Origin: Amphibalanus amphitrite
Taxonomy: Eukaryota > Arthropoda > Thecostraca > Balanomorpha > Balanidae
DNA length: 64,000 nt
Direction of reading: 5' to 3'
Assembly (NCBI RefSeq): GCF_019059575.1
Contig: NW_024882191.1
Location: forward strand, 124,001 to 188,000
Every line of letters begins with the position of its first letter. Within the stretch, counting starts at the first letter, position 1. A program made the position numbers and the translations under genes. Shown piece by piece: positions 45,641 to 56,030 of this stretch. Under the pieces are notes generated by a model. That model worked only from the letters and a program-made list of their open reading frames with translations. It had not been told where the DNA came from and searched no databases.

Positions 45641-45857
45641 TGCCAATCGTCGCTCAACTAGGGCTAAACTACGGCTGTCCGGAGCTCGCAGAGCGGGCAT
45701 ACCTCCGGCAGAGCATGGGCTTTAGTCGGCGTATTTGTGTCATACGCCGACTTTAGCCCAAGCCCTAGCCGACTTTAGCCCGACTAAAAATCTCGGGCAA
45801 TCCGCACTTGAGCCTGCTTGGGCCCGGAGCAAAATTGCTGGCTGGGGTAGAGCTTAA

Positions 45858-46748
45858 CCCTCGCCGACACAGGCCATTTTGAGTCCTTCGACGGCACAAG
45901 GGGGGGGGGGTTGGTACGACCCCCCCCCTCGCGTTTGGCCCCTGATTGAGCTAGAGCTTCGCGGAAAAAACGAGCGTGTTGCCCGTCACGAGAGGAAGCC
46001 GATGATACCCAATTTTAAGGTCCTAGGTCATCGGGTGACCTTCCAGGTCAGGTCAATGACCCGAAAACCGGGAAAATCGGGACCTGTTAGAAAGTCGTAA
46101 AGTGTGGCTGCTATGTGGTTTTCCGGGGTGCTGATCACGAATATCGTGTTAGTTTTGATCAGAGATGATGTTTTTAAGCATTTAGACCAGGTCAGGTCAG
46201 GTCAGGTCAGGTCAACCGGTAGGGGTTGTGACGGGTATTCGTAATACGTGTCAACCGCCTCGGATAGCTTCGTAACATGTTACGAAGGCACCAAAACTAC
46301 TTCGTAAATGTTCAAATGGTTGCTTAATTCTAATTCAGCTCCAAAAACTAGCCTAGAAACATGTAAAACTCGAAAAAGTGAACGAGGTCACCCGAGGTCA
46401 CCAAAGGTCAATGACCTGACCTGACCTTCAGGTGACCTTGACACCCACCCTAATGCATGGGAGCAACATCAAATCACATGTTTGAACGTTTGAAACCACG
46501 AAAAGCTTGCAAACGCGCGGCTAATGCGAGCCGACATGCGCCGAACCGCGATTTCGGCCAAACATGGTCACAGAAAAGAGGTCACAGGTCAAAGGTCATT
46601 GGGGTCAGGGTCATGAAATTTTCAGGGTATGTGTAAAATTGATCAATGCGAGGGTACTGAAAGTTTCGTCGCGATCGGCCGCTTTTTATGCGAGTTATTC
46701 GCGAAAAACCTTAGGGGGGTTGCATCAACCCCCCTGTGCCGGCGAGGG
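45858..46748. mobile_element. TTAA/GGTCA element (complete, 891 bp)
   Basis: CCCTCGCCGACACAGG at the left, inverse CCTGTGCCGGCGAGGG at the right (one mismatch), TTAA at 45854-45857 and 46749-46752. It runs in inverse orientation to 40329-41235. It begins nine bases after the right-hand GGTA of copy B starts. Confidence 0.85.
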
Positions 46749-46826
46749 TTAATGAGCTGGCGCGCCGTCCTGCATGAAATTCAGGCAACTAAAGATACCT
46801 ACCTACCTACAAGTAGTTTGTATTAA

Positions 46827-48001
46827 CCCGCGCGGGGCTGGGGTCTCCAGCCGAACGCGCGGGGCTGGGGGGGGAAATTTTACCCCTCCCCCCTGTTATC
46901 TCCCGAACTAATGGTCCGATTTGGAAAATTCAAACGCCAATCGAAAGCTCTCATCACGAACAACTAAAAACATGTACTTAATTTAAAGTTTGAGGTCAAG
47001 GTCAAGGTCAGGTCAAGGGTACAAATTGCAAGTTTCTACAGTATCGGCCTTGCACCGTAGTTGCCGAAGAATGGAGTCATGAACTGAGACTGATCGCCCA
47101 AAACGTGTTCTTAGGCTACCAAGACAATAATCGTTGCATACGATATCATTCAGAGGTCAAGGTCAAGGTCAGGTCAGGTCAGGTCAGGTCACCAAAAAAC
47201 AAAATATAGAAAAGGGCATGTGCGACACATGTTTTATGGGTCAGTTTACTCATAGAATTCAATAGGCACACTCAATAAGTGATATGGACCACCTCTGGAT
47301 GAATTTCAGGTCGAGGTCAGGTCAAGGTCAGGTCAAGCTGAGGTCAAATTTTGAAGTTGGTTGTTAAGGCCTAAAAAGGTGTCTATCTGATGCAGTTTTT
47401 CACGGCGAATCGAATGGTGCTATTTTTGTTTCCGTACGAGATCTAGAACTTCCAAAAAAGTCATTTTTCAAAAAAAATTGTGTGTCGTGACGTCATAAAA
47501 TTTTGAATAACTCCCACATTTTTGAACCGATTCTTCTAAAAATTGGTATGTAGGTGCACATAGACCACTTCTCTGACATATATTCCGGTTTTTTCGATAG
47601 ACTCAAAATTTTGGATTTTATAATCATTTTCCAAAAAAAGTCAGTTTTTTGAAGAAAAAATGGCCAAAATCCAAAATTTAAAAAAAACGAGATAGCCATT
47701 TGATAGACAAAGTAGAATTACGTATAACCTTTTTGTAACGTCTTGATTCCTTTAAAAATGAAGATGTTAGCGGCGTTTGAAATTTTGCCGTTTTTGAGGC
47801 GAAAATGGCGAACATGACGTCACTAAACCGTCAACTTCTCAAAAATTTTCCGACGGATTTCGCTCAACTTTTCAGGGAACGTGTCAAATTGATGTAAGAA
47901 AAGGTACTGTAAGTTTGGCTGCGCTGCGCGCCGCCGTTTTTGAGATATTGCAAATATTCGCGAGAGGGGGGGTAAATTTACCCCCCCCAGCCCCGCGCGG
48001 G
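46827..48001. mobile_element. TTAA/GGTCA element (complete, 1175 bp)
   Basis: CCCGCGCGGGGCTGGGG and its inverse form the ends, TTAA at 46823-46826 and 48002-48005. Seven GGTCA motifs stand almost without gap at 47155-47191. The end seen at window start (1-200) belongs to the same subfamily. A+T-rich middle, no coding region. Confidence 0.88.
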
Positions 48002-48005
48002 TTAA

Positions 48006-50321
48006 TTGACTTTTGGGGAACGGGTCCAGCTGGTTCCGATTCCAATTAAGACCGGGTCCGACCATGGCTCTAGAAATGTCCAGCCGGGTCTGGGTCACTC
48101 TGTAGGTACCTACCTACGGCCGGTGAAAAGGCGTAACTTACGGTTTCGGCTCCATCATCTGGCAGAGGCTCATAAGTTGTAGAATAATAGGCATTAGGCA
48201 ATAGCTCCTATTGGCGAAAGCTGTGAGGGTACTTTTTGAGGTCACTTAGGTCATTTAAAACATTGAGAATTAGTAGCAAAACTGTGTTTAGCTAATCGAC
48301 TGGTTGCATTTTATTACATATTTTTTGTAGGAGTCTTTGTGTCATAGAATAGCAAAAAGAGAAGCAGTAAAGTAGCGTTGTCACTTTAGCACGCCTTGCG
48401 CCGATCATTGGACTGACGCAAACTGACGCACATGTGTGCCGCTTTCATCTAATGTTGAATATTGGACGTTTTATTCATATTTATTTTACGTACATTGATA
48501 GTATATAGAGCCTTGGCAAATATTATCATTAAAATATTTCAGGTGAGCCCCTGTCCCTGTGTAAGTGTGTGTTAGCAGTATTGGCTTTCATCTGAACGTT
48601 TTGATAAGGGATTTCACGCGCTGCTTCAGCTTTGTAAAATAAAAATGAAAATTCGAAGGAATAATGAGTAGGTAGCGCCGAACCGTGTAAAACGCCCAGG
48701 GTAGGTAAAACGCCCCATGCCGTTATGACCTTACCTTACCTTACCTTAAAGAAGGGACCCTCCCACCTTCAAAAAAGATAATGAATTGGCATGAAAGTGA
48801 TGTCGCTCGGTTTAGAAAGAGCGAAAATGAATATATACCTACCAAATTTCATCGAAAAATATGCACAGGTTTTCAAGATATTAGACTTTTACTTTTGTTT
48901 ACTTTTTGGGATCTCCGCTGTTCCTAGCAACGTTATTTGAAAGTGTGGCATTTGTTGCATGCAAAGCAGCATATACCACTGCGTGCTACCAAACGTTTTA
49001 GTGAAATATTTAAAAATCGTTAATCTCCGCTGACGTCACAAATTCTAAGGGGGCAGTCCAATGCATTAGCCCCTTAGAATCCGAAAACTGCAAGTTTGAA
49101 ATTTGATATCTCAGAATTAAAACATTTTTTGATGTTTTGAATGCCCAAACCGTTATTTTCAGGCCATGGCCACCAATTTGGCTATCTCAACTCAAAACTA
49201 ATGTTAAGGTGGGATGGTCACTTTAATTTGATAGGAATTTAGAGGCGACTTGGCACTTGGTCTGTAGGGAACCATTCTCATCGAGCTCTTGACATATTTG
49301 ACCTTTCTAACTCCTATTAGGTATGTTGTAGGTACTTGATGTTTGGGTATATGTCAAGATAAGGTTCAATCTACAGTTGTGGCGCTTTTGATACAGATAT
49401 GAAACAGCATAAATTTTAGGTTGTAAGTTGGTAGGTTTGATGGTTGTAACTTGTAGGTAAGTAGGTAAGATTAGGTCAGGTTTGATTATGTTATTTCCTT
49501 TTATTTTTGAGACATGTAAGTATCAATTTTTGATTCAGGATGTCAAATGATATGATATTGTAAAAAAATTGTCCTTAAAATCTTTTAAGGACTTTATCTT
49601 GACATTTACCGATGTTTGCCCAGTGGCCTGGGCAGCTACCTTACTTGCCCCCAGCATGCCAGTTTTGGGGAGCGTTAAGATTTTGTCACTTACCTTTCTG
49701 ACAACTTCTTCGCATGACCATTTACCATGGCGTATGGTCTTTTGCAGATCTCATTTTCCTTCAGTGACTGGTCCATGATCCTGACACTTTTTTATCCCTG
49801 GCTTTGAGATCTGCAAATTGCTTTTCAAGGGCTGCCTGCTGGTCCTTCAGGACATTGACACAATTGTTTCCTTCCTTTTATAAACATTACAGGTGAAGCC
49901 AGTGCTGTTGAAGCAAAATGCTCCGCTAAAAATGCAAAAAATGCAAAATTTTATTCTCCGGGACCAGGACCAAAATTCAAGGTTCCAACATTGCTGCTGT
50001 ATCAGTCTCAGAATTTTGTTAGTGGAGCCCACATCTGGCAGCAGTACGGGCAGCACACACAGTTGCACCTCATCACTGCCAGATCATCGCTAAGTTTATA
50101 TGATTCTGCCAGATGTCTATGTTTTGAGGATAATTCTGATAAGGCAGTATTCTATAAAAGTAGTGTTGTTTAGCCAGGATATTGAGGGGGAAAATTCAAG
50201 CCAAATATAAAATTGATATCTCAAACAAGAACATCCTGCAGAATGTGTCTTGTACCTTACCAAAATATAGCAACTTAGTGTCTCCAGAACTATGCTAGTC
50301 TCTTTGAACCCAATCCAACAG
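48006..50321. other. Intergenic DNA upstream of ZC3H18
   Basis: A+T-rich and mostly without recognisable repeats; a short (CCTTA)n run lies at 48732-48748. The promoter and first, untranslated exon of the ZC3H18-like gene should lie here, but no convincing core promoter could be picked. Confidence 0.4.
49535..49880 (-). pseudogene. Possible coding remnant, unrecognised
   Basis: Two open stretches on the minus strand look coding-like. One (49761-49880) reads KDQQAALEKQFADLKAR, a likely coiled-coil segment. The other (49535-49745) includes KTGMLGASKVAAQATGQ. They are in different frames, lack a start, and match nothing I recognise. They could be exons of an unknown gene or a decayed fragment. 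Confidence 0.25.
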
Positions 50322-50383
50322 GTTATGCACCTGCCCCCAATAGCTGAGACCCTTCTCGCACTGCGGCAGGCTCGGTTGGTGGC

Positions 50384-51033
50384 ATGGACGACAGTAGCGT
50401 CAGCGAGGGTGTCGAGGAGGCGCGCGAGGCCACGGAGAGTCTGCTGGGCGCGCTCTCGCCGGCGGCCGCCGACGACGGTGCCCGGAGCGCGGCCAGCAGC
50501 CCGATCGGGCCGGCGGCCGTGCCCGAGTCGCCGCCCGCCACGCCGGCGGCCGCCACGCCGCCCGAGTCGCCGCCGCCGGCGCCGCAGACGCCCGGCTCGC
50601 CGCCCGAGTCGCCGCCGCAGAGCCCGGCCGCGCCGCCGGCGCCGCCGGCGCGCCGCTCCACGCCGCTGACACAGGAGACGCTGAACCTCACCATCGATAA
50701 TGACCTGGACTTTGAGGCCGAGGCGCCCGAGCCGGCCGGCGAGTGCGAGGCGCTGCCGACCGACGCCGCGGACACGGGCCGGGACGGAGACGGAGACGGA
50801 GACGGGGACCGGGACGGAGACGGAGACGGAGACGGGGAGGACGGCGAGTGCGCCGACGACGATGAGGTCCCCGCCGGCCGGAGTGGGCCGTCGGGCGGCG
50901 CGCGGCTCGACGACGACGACTCGCTGGAGGAGGGCGAGATCTCGGACGACGAGGACAAGAACCTGCGCAACGAGCCCAAGTCCATCTGCCGCTTCTTCAA
51001 CAAGGGCCAGTGCACATGGGGCATCAGCTGCCG
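50384..51033 (+). CDS. ZC3H18: ZC3H18-like protein, coding exon 1
   Basis: Residues 1-216. Human ZC3H18 is a nuclear RNA-binding protein that bridges the cap-binding complex/ARS2 and RNA-decay machinery. The exon encodes a Ser/Glu/Pro-rich N-terminus, an Asp-Gly repeat (GDGDGDGDRDGDGDG, about 141-155), a DDDSLEEGEISDDED acidic patch, and the first three cysteines (C202, C210, C216) of a C-x7-C-x5-C-x3-H zinc finger. CRFFNKGQCTWGISCR is close to the human CRFFMKGNCTWGMNCR. The start is the first ATG after an in-frame TGA at 50345. A possible acceptor (CCAACAG) ends at 50321, implying an upstream untranslated exon as in the human gene. The donor is CG|GTGAGC at 51033. Confidence 0.93.
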
Positions 51034-51429
51034 GTGAGCGCGCCGCCGTGCAGCCGGCGCGGCGCGGGGCGGGGCCGGGCCACTGACGGGCGCGGGATGG
51101 CTGGCGGTAGGCGGGCGGAAGGGTGGGCTGATGCTGCGATTGACATGAAACTTCGTATACCCACTACATTAATTTCTACTATCTGTGAGCTTTTTTGTCT
51201 GTTTCAGTCGAAACAGGGGTTATGGATCGATTTTTTTGACGTCGCAACATAAGGAACAAAGTTTCTCGGTCTCATCAAGACGTATTTTTATTGGAAACCC
51301 GCAACAAGCTTCGAATTACAGCATAACTTGGATTTTGAAATCAAAATTATTTACTCATACTATTCAAATAGCTTTCTTTTTGCTGCAAAAAATGTCCTTG
51401 GCATCTCCTTTTTATAGTTTATAAGAAGG

Positions 51430-51590
51430 AAACGGCTGTATCCCGGCAGTTGCTGGGGCATTTCGCCACCCGCCGTTTGCTGAGGAGGGGGGGGGGGCGT
51501 TAAACGCCCCCAGCCGATAGCTCGAAAACCAATAGGCGCAGTGAAACGCACGAGGCGGCCCCTCAGTCATGGGCGCTCGGCTGAGGGCTT
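51430..51590. mobile_element. TTAA/GGTCA element fragment in ZC3H18 intron 1
   Basis: Shares GGCAGTTGCTGGGGTATTTCGCC-like sequence, the G run and GGGCGTTAAACGCCCC with the inverse of 35500-35630. It is only one end of an element. Confidence 0.6.
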
Positions 51591-51656
51591 ATTCAAACGC
51601 CGCGTGATTTTTTTTCTATCGCCAACTAGTGTCAGTATCTTTTTTTTCATCTGCAG

Positions 51657-51834
51657 ATTTATCCACCCTGGTGTGACAGACAAGGGCAACTACAACATGT
51701 TTGCGCCGGCCAAGCCGCCTCCGCCGCCCAAACCATCAGACGAGGAAGAGGAGCAGAAGAAGAAAGAAGAAGAAAAGGATAAGGACAAAGAAAAAGCCGA
51801 GGATAAGAATAAGGATAAAGATGATGAAGATAAG
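51657..51834 (+). CDS. ZC3H18: ZC3H18-like protein, coding exon 2
   Basis: Residues 217-276. It completes the split Arg codon, then supplies the histidine of the zinc finger: FIHPGVTDKGNYNMF, near-identical to human FIHPGVNDKGNYSLI. A proline run and a highly charged Lys/Asp/Glu segment (probable helix or coiled coil) follow. The acceptor is TCATCTGCAG with a long pyrimidine tract; the donor is AAG|GTAGTA. The finger is split between its third Cys and its His by intron 1 (623 bp). Confidence 0.93.
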
Positions 51835-52267
51835 GTAGTAATTAGTATGCTTCCAAAGGAATTACAAATATCAATTCATTGGCTAAAACTTTAACTATAT
51901 TGTGGGTGACAGGTTAGCCAGTGAGCATTGTAGATAATAGGCCATGTCGTCAATGTTACTGCTATGTTGGGTAGTTGAGTGGCAGACTCGGGCAAATAAC
52001 TCCCTCTCCTAGCATTTTAGCTGCTGAATAGCGTGATTTTTCATAGAACTTTTCCAGCTTTTCTTATCATTTGCCAAGTGTAGCAGGTCCAAAGAAATGT
52101 TACTCTGTCTACGGTCTACCATGTGAACAGCATAGGATGTATTTAGCGTTTCAGCCGACTGTGGCTGCGTTGTCGGCCTGTCTGAGTGGCCGGTAGTCGG
52201 CTGGTCGGCGGCCCTGGGAGCGCCGTGCCGTCTGCGACCGCTCGGTGACCGGCAATCTGTGTTGCAG

Positions 52268-52521
52268 CGCGCGCCGCCGCCGCCGCCGCCGCCGGAGCCG
52301 GCGCCCCGGCCGGGGCCCGGCTTCGAGACCGCCTGGGAGCGCGCCATGAGGGAGGCCAAAGAGCGCGTCCGGAAGGCCTCCAAGCGGCGCCAGACAGACG
52401 TCGATTTCGAGGAGAAGAAGATGAACCTGAGCCTGGCGCAGGCCGAGTTCGACAAGGAGAACGACTATTACACGCGTCCGGCGAGCCCTACCGTCAAGGA
52501 GGACGCGTACCGCCGCCGGGG
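52268..52521 (+). CDS. ZC3H18: ZC3H18-like protein, coding exon 3
   Basis: Residues 277-360. A proline run leads into ETAWERAMREAKERVRKASK and DFEEKKMNLSLAQAEFDKEN, aligned with human ESAWERGLRHAKEVLKKA and DFEEKRFTVTIGEDEREFDKEN. This conserved helical stretch is the second strongest match to the family. The acceptor GTGTTGCAG precedes CGC at phase 0; the donor is GG|GTGAGC at phase 2. The CAGTC-rich intron before it has no other supported exon. Confidence 0.9.
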
Positions 52522-53065
52522 GTGAGCCGGCCGCCGGCCCAGCGCGCGCGCCCGCCCGACCGACCAGTCATTCTTTGTCCGGTGACCGCGAGTAACCAGA
52601 GTAACTCACAGTGGGACAGTGTCCCGTTGGTTAGGACCGCTAGGCGCCGCCGGGGCGAGACGTGCGCGCGCGCGAGAGAGAGAGAGGACGCCGCCGCCGG
52701 GCGGTGGTCAGCCGGTCCGAACTGCACCAGGTGAGTGGCGGGCACTGCCGACAGGCGGCCGCACCGGGCGACTCTGCCGCGCCGCGCTCCACTACTTGCT
52801 TTGAACGGGAGCCGCAGCGCTGGCCAGTTAATCAGTAACTGTCTTGGCTTACTTTTACATGTCAGTGACAGCCCGCTGACGTAGCCGAATGATTTCTCGG
52901 TCCGTTGGGACCGGGATGTTGTCCTTTCGATGTTCAGACATAGGCATGGCCTTTGTTCCCGTCGGGCGCCGTCGCGGCTGGTCAGCCGTGGACTGGGAGC
53001 GTGGCGCCTCCCCCTCCCCCGTCTCCCCTCCGCCCGTCTGACCGCCACCGTCTGTCGCCGGGCAG

Positions 53066-53470
53066 GTTCGTCGATCCGTACGACCCGTACGACCCGTACG
53101 AGCCGCGGCGCCGCTCGCCGCCGCCGGAGGTGTACCGGGTGGCGCCGGCGCCGCCGTACCCGCCGCGGCGGCTGCTGCCGGGCCGGCCGCCGCGGCCCGA
53201 GCTGCCGCCGCTGGGCGCGCCCTACCTGGCCGGCGGACCGCCCATGTTCCGCGGCCGGCCGCCGCCCGGCCCGTACGGCCCGGCTCCGGGATACCCGCCG
53301 GCCGAGCCGCCGCGGCCGGGCCGCGCTCCGTTCCGCGGCCGCGTGGCGCCGCCGCACCCGGGCTACCCGGCGGGCCCGCCGCGCCGCCGGCCCGCCTCCC
53401 GCGAACGGCTCAGCGAGGAGCGCCGCTTCGGAGCGTCGCCGCCGCCGGAGCGCAGCTGGAAGGCGGAACG
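53066..53470 (+). CDS. ZC3H18: ZC3H18-like protein, coding exon 4
   Basis: Residues 361-495. It begins FVDPYDPYDPYEP, matching the DPYADPYYDYE region of the human protein, then becomes a Pro/Arg/Gly-rich low-complexity region (PPRRLLPGRPPRPELPP and similar). In the human protein this region is instead Arg/Glu-rich. The acceptor is CGCCGGGCAG, the donor CG|GTCAGT; phases agree with exons 3 and 5. The exon is about 80 percent G+C. Confidence 0.85.
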
Positions 53471-53878
53471 GTCAGTCGGCCGGCCCACAGCGGCAACGGG
53501 CGGGAGCGTCGTCTTGGGTGATGCGCAGAGAGTTTCTGACGTATTTCTGTTAATGCTCACTATTTCTGTTGCAGCTTCTGTCAAACCGGTTACGGCCTTT
53601 GTGTCGTCCTTGTCTTGCAGTATTTTTAAGGCTGAAGTAACTGCGGAGATGATTGTATGATATCCCAGTGTTGTGATGCTCATAAATGGTCCACATCACC
53701 GTGAAAGTACGGCGTAATTTCACCTCTGTAGCGGCTGGTGATAACCAGAAGGGGCGGCAGTGCGGTGTGTTGGTGCGGCCGTGTGTGACCGGCGCCCCGG
53801 TGCCGCCCGCCCCATCCGGTCCGTCGCGCGGCGTCTGACCGGCGCCCCGGCCCCGTCCGGCCCGTCCCCTGTGCACAG

Positions 53879-54007
53879 GTACCGGGAGGTGGCCACCGCG
53901 CGCCGAGGCAAGGGCGACGAGTTCGTCGACCCGTGGATGCGCGCCAAGTCGCCCAAGGGCGGCCGCCGGCGGCGCAGCTACTCGTCCGGCTCGTCGGCGC
54001 GCTCCTT
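53879..54007 (+). CDS. ZC3H18: ZC3H18-like protein, coding exon 5
   Basis: Residues about 496-538. It contains GDEFVDPWMRAKSPKGGRRR, the counterpart of human DEWKDPWRRSKSPKKK, and starts the Ser/Arg-rich tail. The acceptor is TGTGCACAG; the donor is TT|GTGAGT, phase 2. It is followed by the 9.4-kb intron 5. Confidence 0.9.
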
Positions 54008-54019
54008 GTGAGTGCTGCC

Positions 54020-54255
54020 TCCTCCCTCGTCCGCAGTGTTTGCTCCTCCCCGTCCGCTGTTTGTCAGTGTTTGTTCCTTTCCCGTCCGCTGTATGTCATT
54101 GTTTGTTCCTTCCTCTGCCGTTGTATGTTGTCAGTGTTTGCTCTCCCTCATCCCCTTTTTTAGTGTTTGTTCCTTCCCCGTCCGATGTATGTTGTCACTG
54201 TCAGTGTTTGTTCCTTCCTCGTCCGTTGTATGTTGTCAGTGTTTGTTCCTTCCTC
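54020..54255 (+). repeat. Intronic minisatellite, left part
   Basis: About seven 25-35-bp units with CAGTGTTTGTTCCTTCC and TCGTCCGCTGT. It resumes at 61128, so the palindromic element was inserted into it. Confidence 0.85.
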
Positions 54256-54929
54256 GTGTGGGGCGTTCCACGACAAATCGACAAGTGCCCTGCACCCTCA
54301 TATTTTATTTTTTGCTTAAAAATGGTCTAATGGGTTGTGATGGGCGGGGAAGCCAGCTGTGGCAAGGATTTTTTTCTTCGAACAACGGTTTCCGAGATAT
54401 AGCCTCTGGCAATTCCTGGAGTTCGCGCTGCAGCCCTATGTTTGGCGGCCTATAACTCAGAAACTATTGGTTTTTTTACGATAAAAACTTTATATGGTTC
54501 AACTCACAATCAACCAACAAACATTTTGGCTATCTCGGATTTTCAATTTTTGAAAATTTTGATCACGTGACCTTTTGTCCTATTTTTCGAAGAGTGACCT
54601 TGATACTTTCCCCACTGAAAGTTGCAATTTTGTCTGATGACGATTAAAGCCTTATCGATTGTCATTCATATGCGATAATAAAAAAGTGGTTATCGCCCTG
54701 CGTTGACCTCAGGTCAGGTCATTTTTATGACCTGTCCATTATTACGAGCGGGAGCGACAGCGAGATCTCGAGAATAAAGCAAGATAGCGACAAGCGGTAA
54801 ACGGTAAAGGGTACACACGGATAAGGTCTATAATTTTACTAAGGTCATTTTCAGGTCAGGTCAAAGATGACGTCACAGGAGCTAAAAGGAAGTCAAAATA
54901 GCGGCACTATACCATATTTATGTACATAT

Positions 54930-55121
54930 TGTGGCGGTCACACTTCGTCCTCCCCTCTCTGCGCCCGCGCGACCGCCCCTGCGCGCGGCCGGCCGGACGA
55001 CCGTCCGCCGGCTAACCTCTGCCCCGGGGCGGAAGGTCACGACCCTGGCCCGCCCCGCCCGGCCGAGCGCCGCGCGGGCCCGACAGTTTACTGCGAGTCG
55101 TCAAGGTGAGTGCGCGCAACA
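54930..55121 (+). repeat. 5' LTR of the short-LTR element
   Basis: 192 bp, TGTGGCGG to CAACA, very G+C-rich. Confidence 0.9.
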
Positions 55122-55148
55122 CGTGGTGGCAGCGGAAAAGTGCCGGCC

Positions 55149-56030
55149 ATGGCTATGGCGAAGAACTATCGCTTACCGGAGTTTGACGGCAGTGGTAGCG
55201 TGAAGACATGGATTAGCAAGATGGAAGTGATTGCCCGCGCTTGTAACTGGGACACTACGAAAACGGAGCCGACGGCACCCAACGACGTAACCACGGCGGT
55301 GATGGCCCTCCCAGCGATCACCGGCCGAGCGTTCGACTTTGTGATGCGCCTCTCAGATGACGATCGGAACAGCTGGAGGCGACTGTGCGAAAAGCTGAAA
55401 GCCGAGTTCGACGCACCCGGACTTACGGTGCAATACGCATTGGAATTTCATCAGCGAATTCGGGCACCCGGTGAATCACTGGCGACGTTCCTATACGATC
55501 TGGAAACGCTGTGCGCCCGTGCATACCCCGAGTGGGAGGACACCACGTACCGCCAACGCCTGGTGAAGGATCGGTTCCTGATGGGGATCGGAGACAAGTC
55601 GCGAAAACATATTCTTTCATTCTACCAGCCGACGTGGTCGACCGAGGAGGTTCTCCTGGAGGCGAGGAAGCTGGAGCAGATCGAGACGTCGGCAGGAGGT
55701 GGTGCCGCCGTAGGTGCCGTCCATGGCCCTCCGAAAGGAGACCAGTCGGACAGCTGGAGCACTGGCTCCCGTCCCAACCCCAGCGACACTTCTGCGTTGT
55801 CAGCACTAACCAGTAGGATCCAGATGATGGAAGAGCAGATGCAGGCGTGCCGTGTGTTCCGTCCCAGCCGCGACTATGGCCGACCTTCCAACAGACGCCG
55901 TACGCCGAGCCGCCGGAGGAATGAGGGCTGTTTCAACTGTGGTGAATACTCCCACTGGCGCTCCGAGTGTCCGTACCTGCATCCCGCGGACCGGCGTTCG
56001 GGAAACGGCAGCGGGCCGAGGAAGATGTGA
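55149..56030 (+). CDS. gag: gag of the short-LTR element
   Basis: About 293 codons from the first ATG. A structural gag protein with a helical region and a C-terminal CCHC zinc knuckle after an Arg-rich stretch. Pol overlaps its end in the -1 frame. Confidence 0.88.
   Translation: MAMAKNYRLPEFDGSGSVKTWISKMEVIARACNWDTTKTEPTAPNDVTTAVMALPAITGRAFDFVMRLSDDDRNSWRRLCEKLKAEFDAPGLTVQYALEFHQRIRAPGESLATFLYDLETLCARAYPEWEDTTYRQRLVKDRFLMGIGDKSRKHILSFYQPTWSTEEVLLEARKLEQIETSAGGGAAVGAVHGPPKGDQSDSWSTGSRPNPSDTSALSALTSRIQMMEEQMQACRVFRPSRDYGRPSNRRRTPSRRRNEGCFNCGEYSHWRSECPYLHPADRRSGNGSGPRKM

Larger units (their letters stand above)
31863..45642. mobile_element. hAT-like element 2 (13.8 kb with its own insertions)
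   Basis: Ends CAGGGCCTCCTCTAA and its inverse, with an exact 8-bp duplication CCAATCGT (31855-31862 and 45643-45650), single in copy A at 10728-10735. TGCCCACC(C)AGTG motifs lie inside both ends. Its own sequence appears to be the subterminal parts plus GGGCC-type arrays; the rest is inserted. No transposase was found. Confidence 0.88.
11344..45845. mobile_element. CCAGCCAGC element, copy B, split by three large insertions
   Basis: Its four pieces are 11344-12035, 15334-15886, 31390-31862 and 45651-45845, together about 1.91 kb and collinear with copy A. The ends are CCAGCCAGCAATT and AATTGCTGGCTGG, and the flanks GGTA (11340-11343 and 45846-45849) look like a 4-bp target-site duplication. 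The gaps are the elements 12036-15325, 15887-31387 and 31863-45642. Copy A acts as the empty-site reference for all three junctions. Confidence 0.85.

Noticed and set aside
50323-51024. Minus-strand 233-codon ORF over ZC3H18 exon 1
   Set aside because: Antisense shadow of an exon with strong homology and correct splice sites on the plus strand.
52494-53357. Minus-strand 287-codon Arg-rich ORF
   Set aside because: Antisense to exons 3-4; composition follows the G+C-rich exons.
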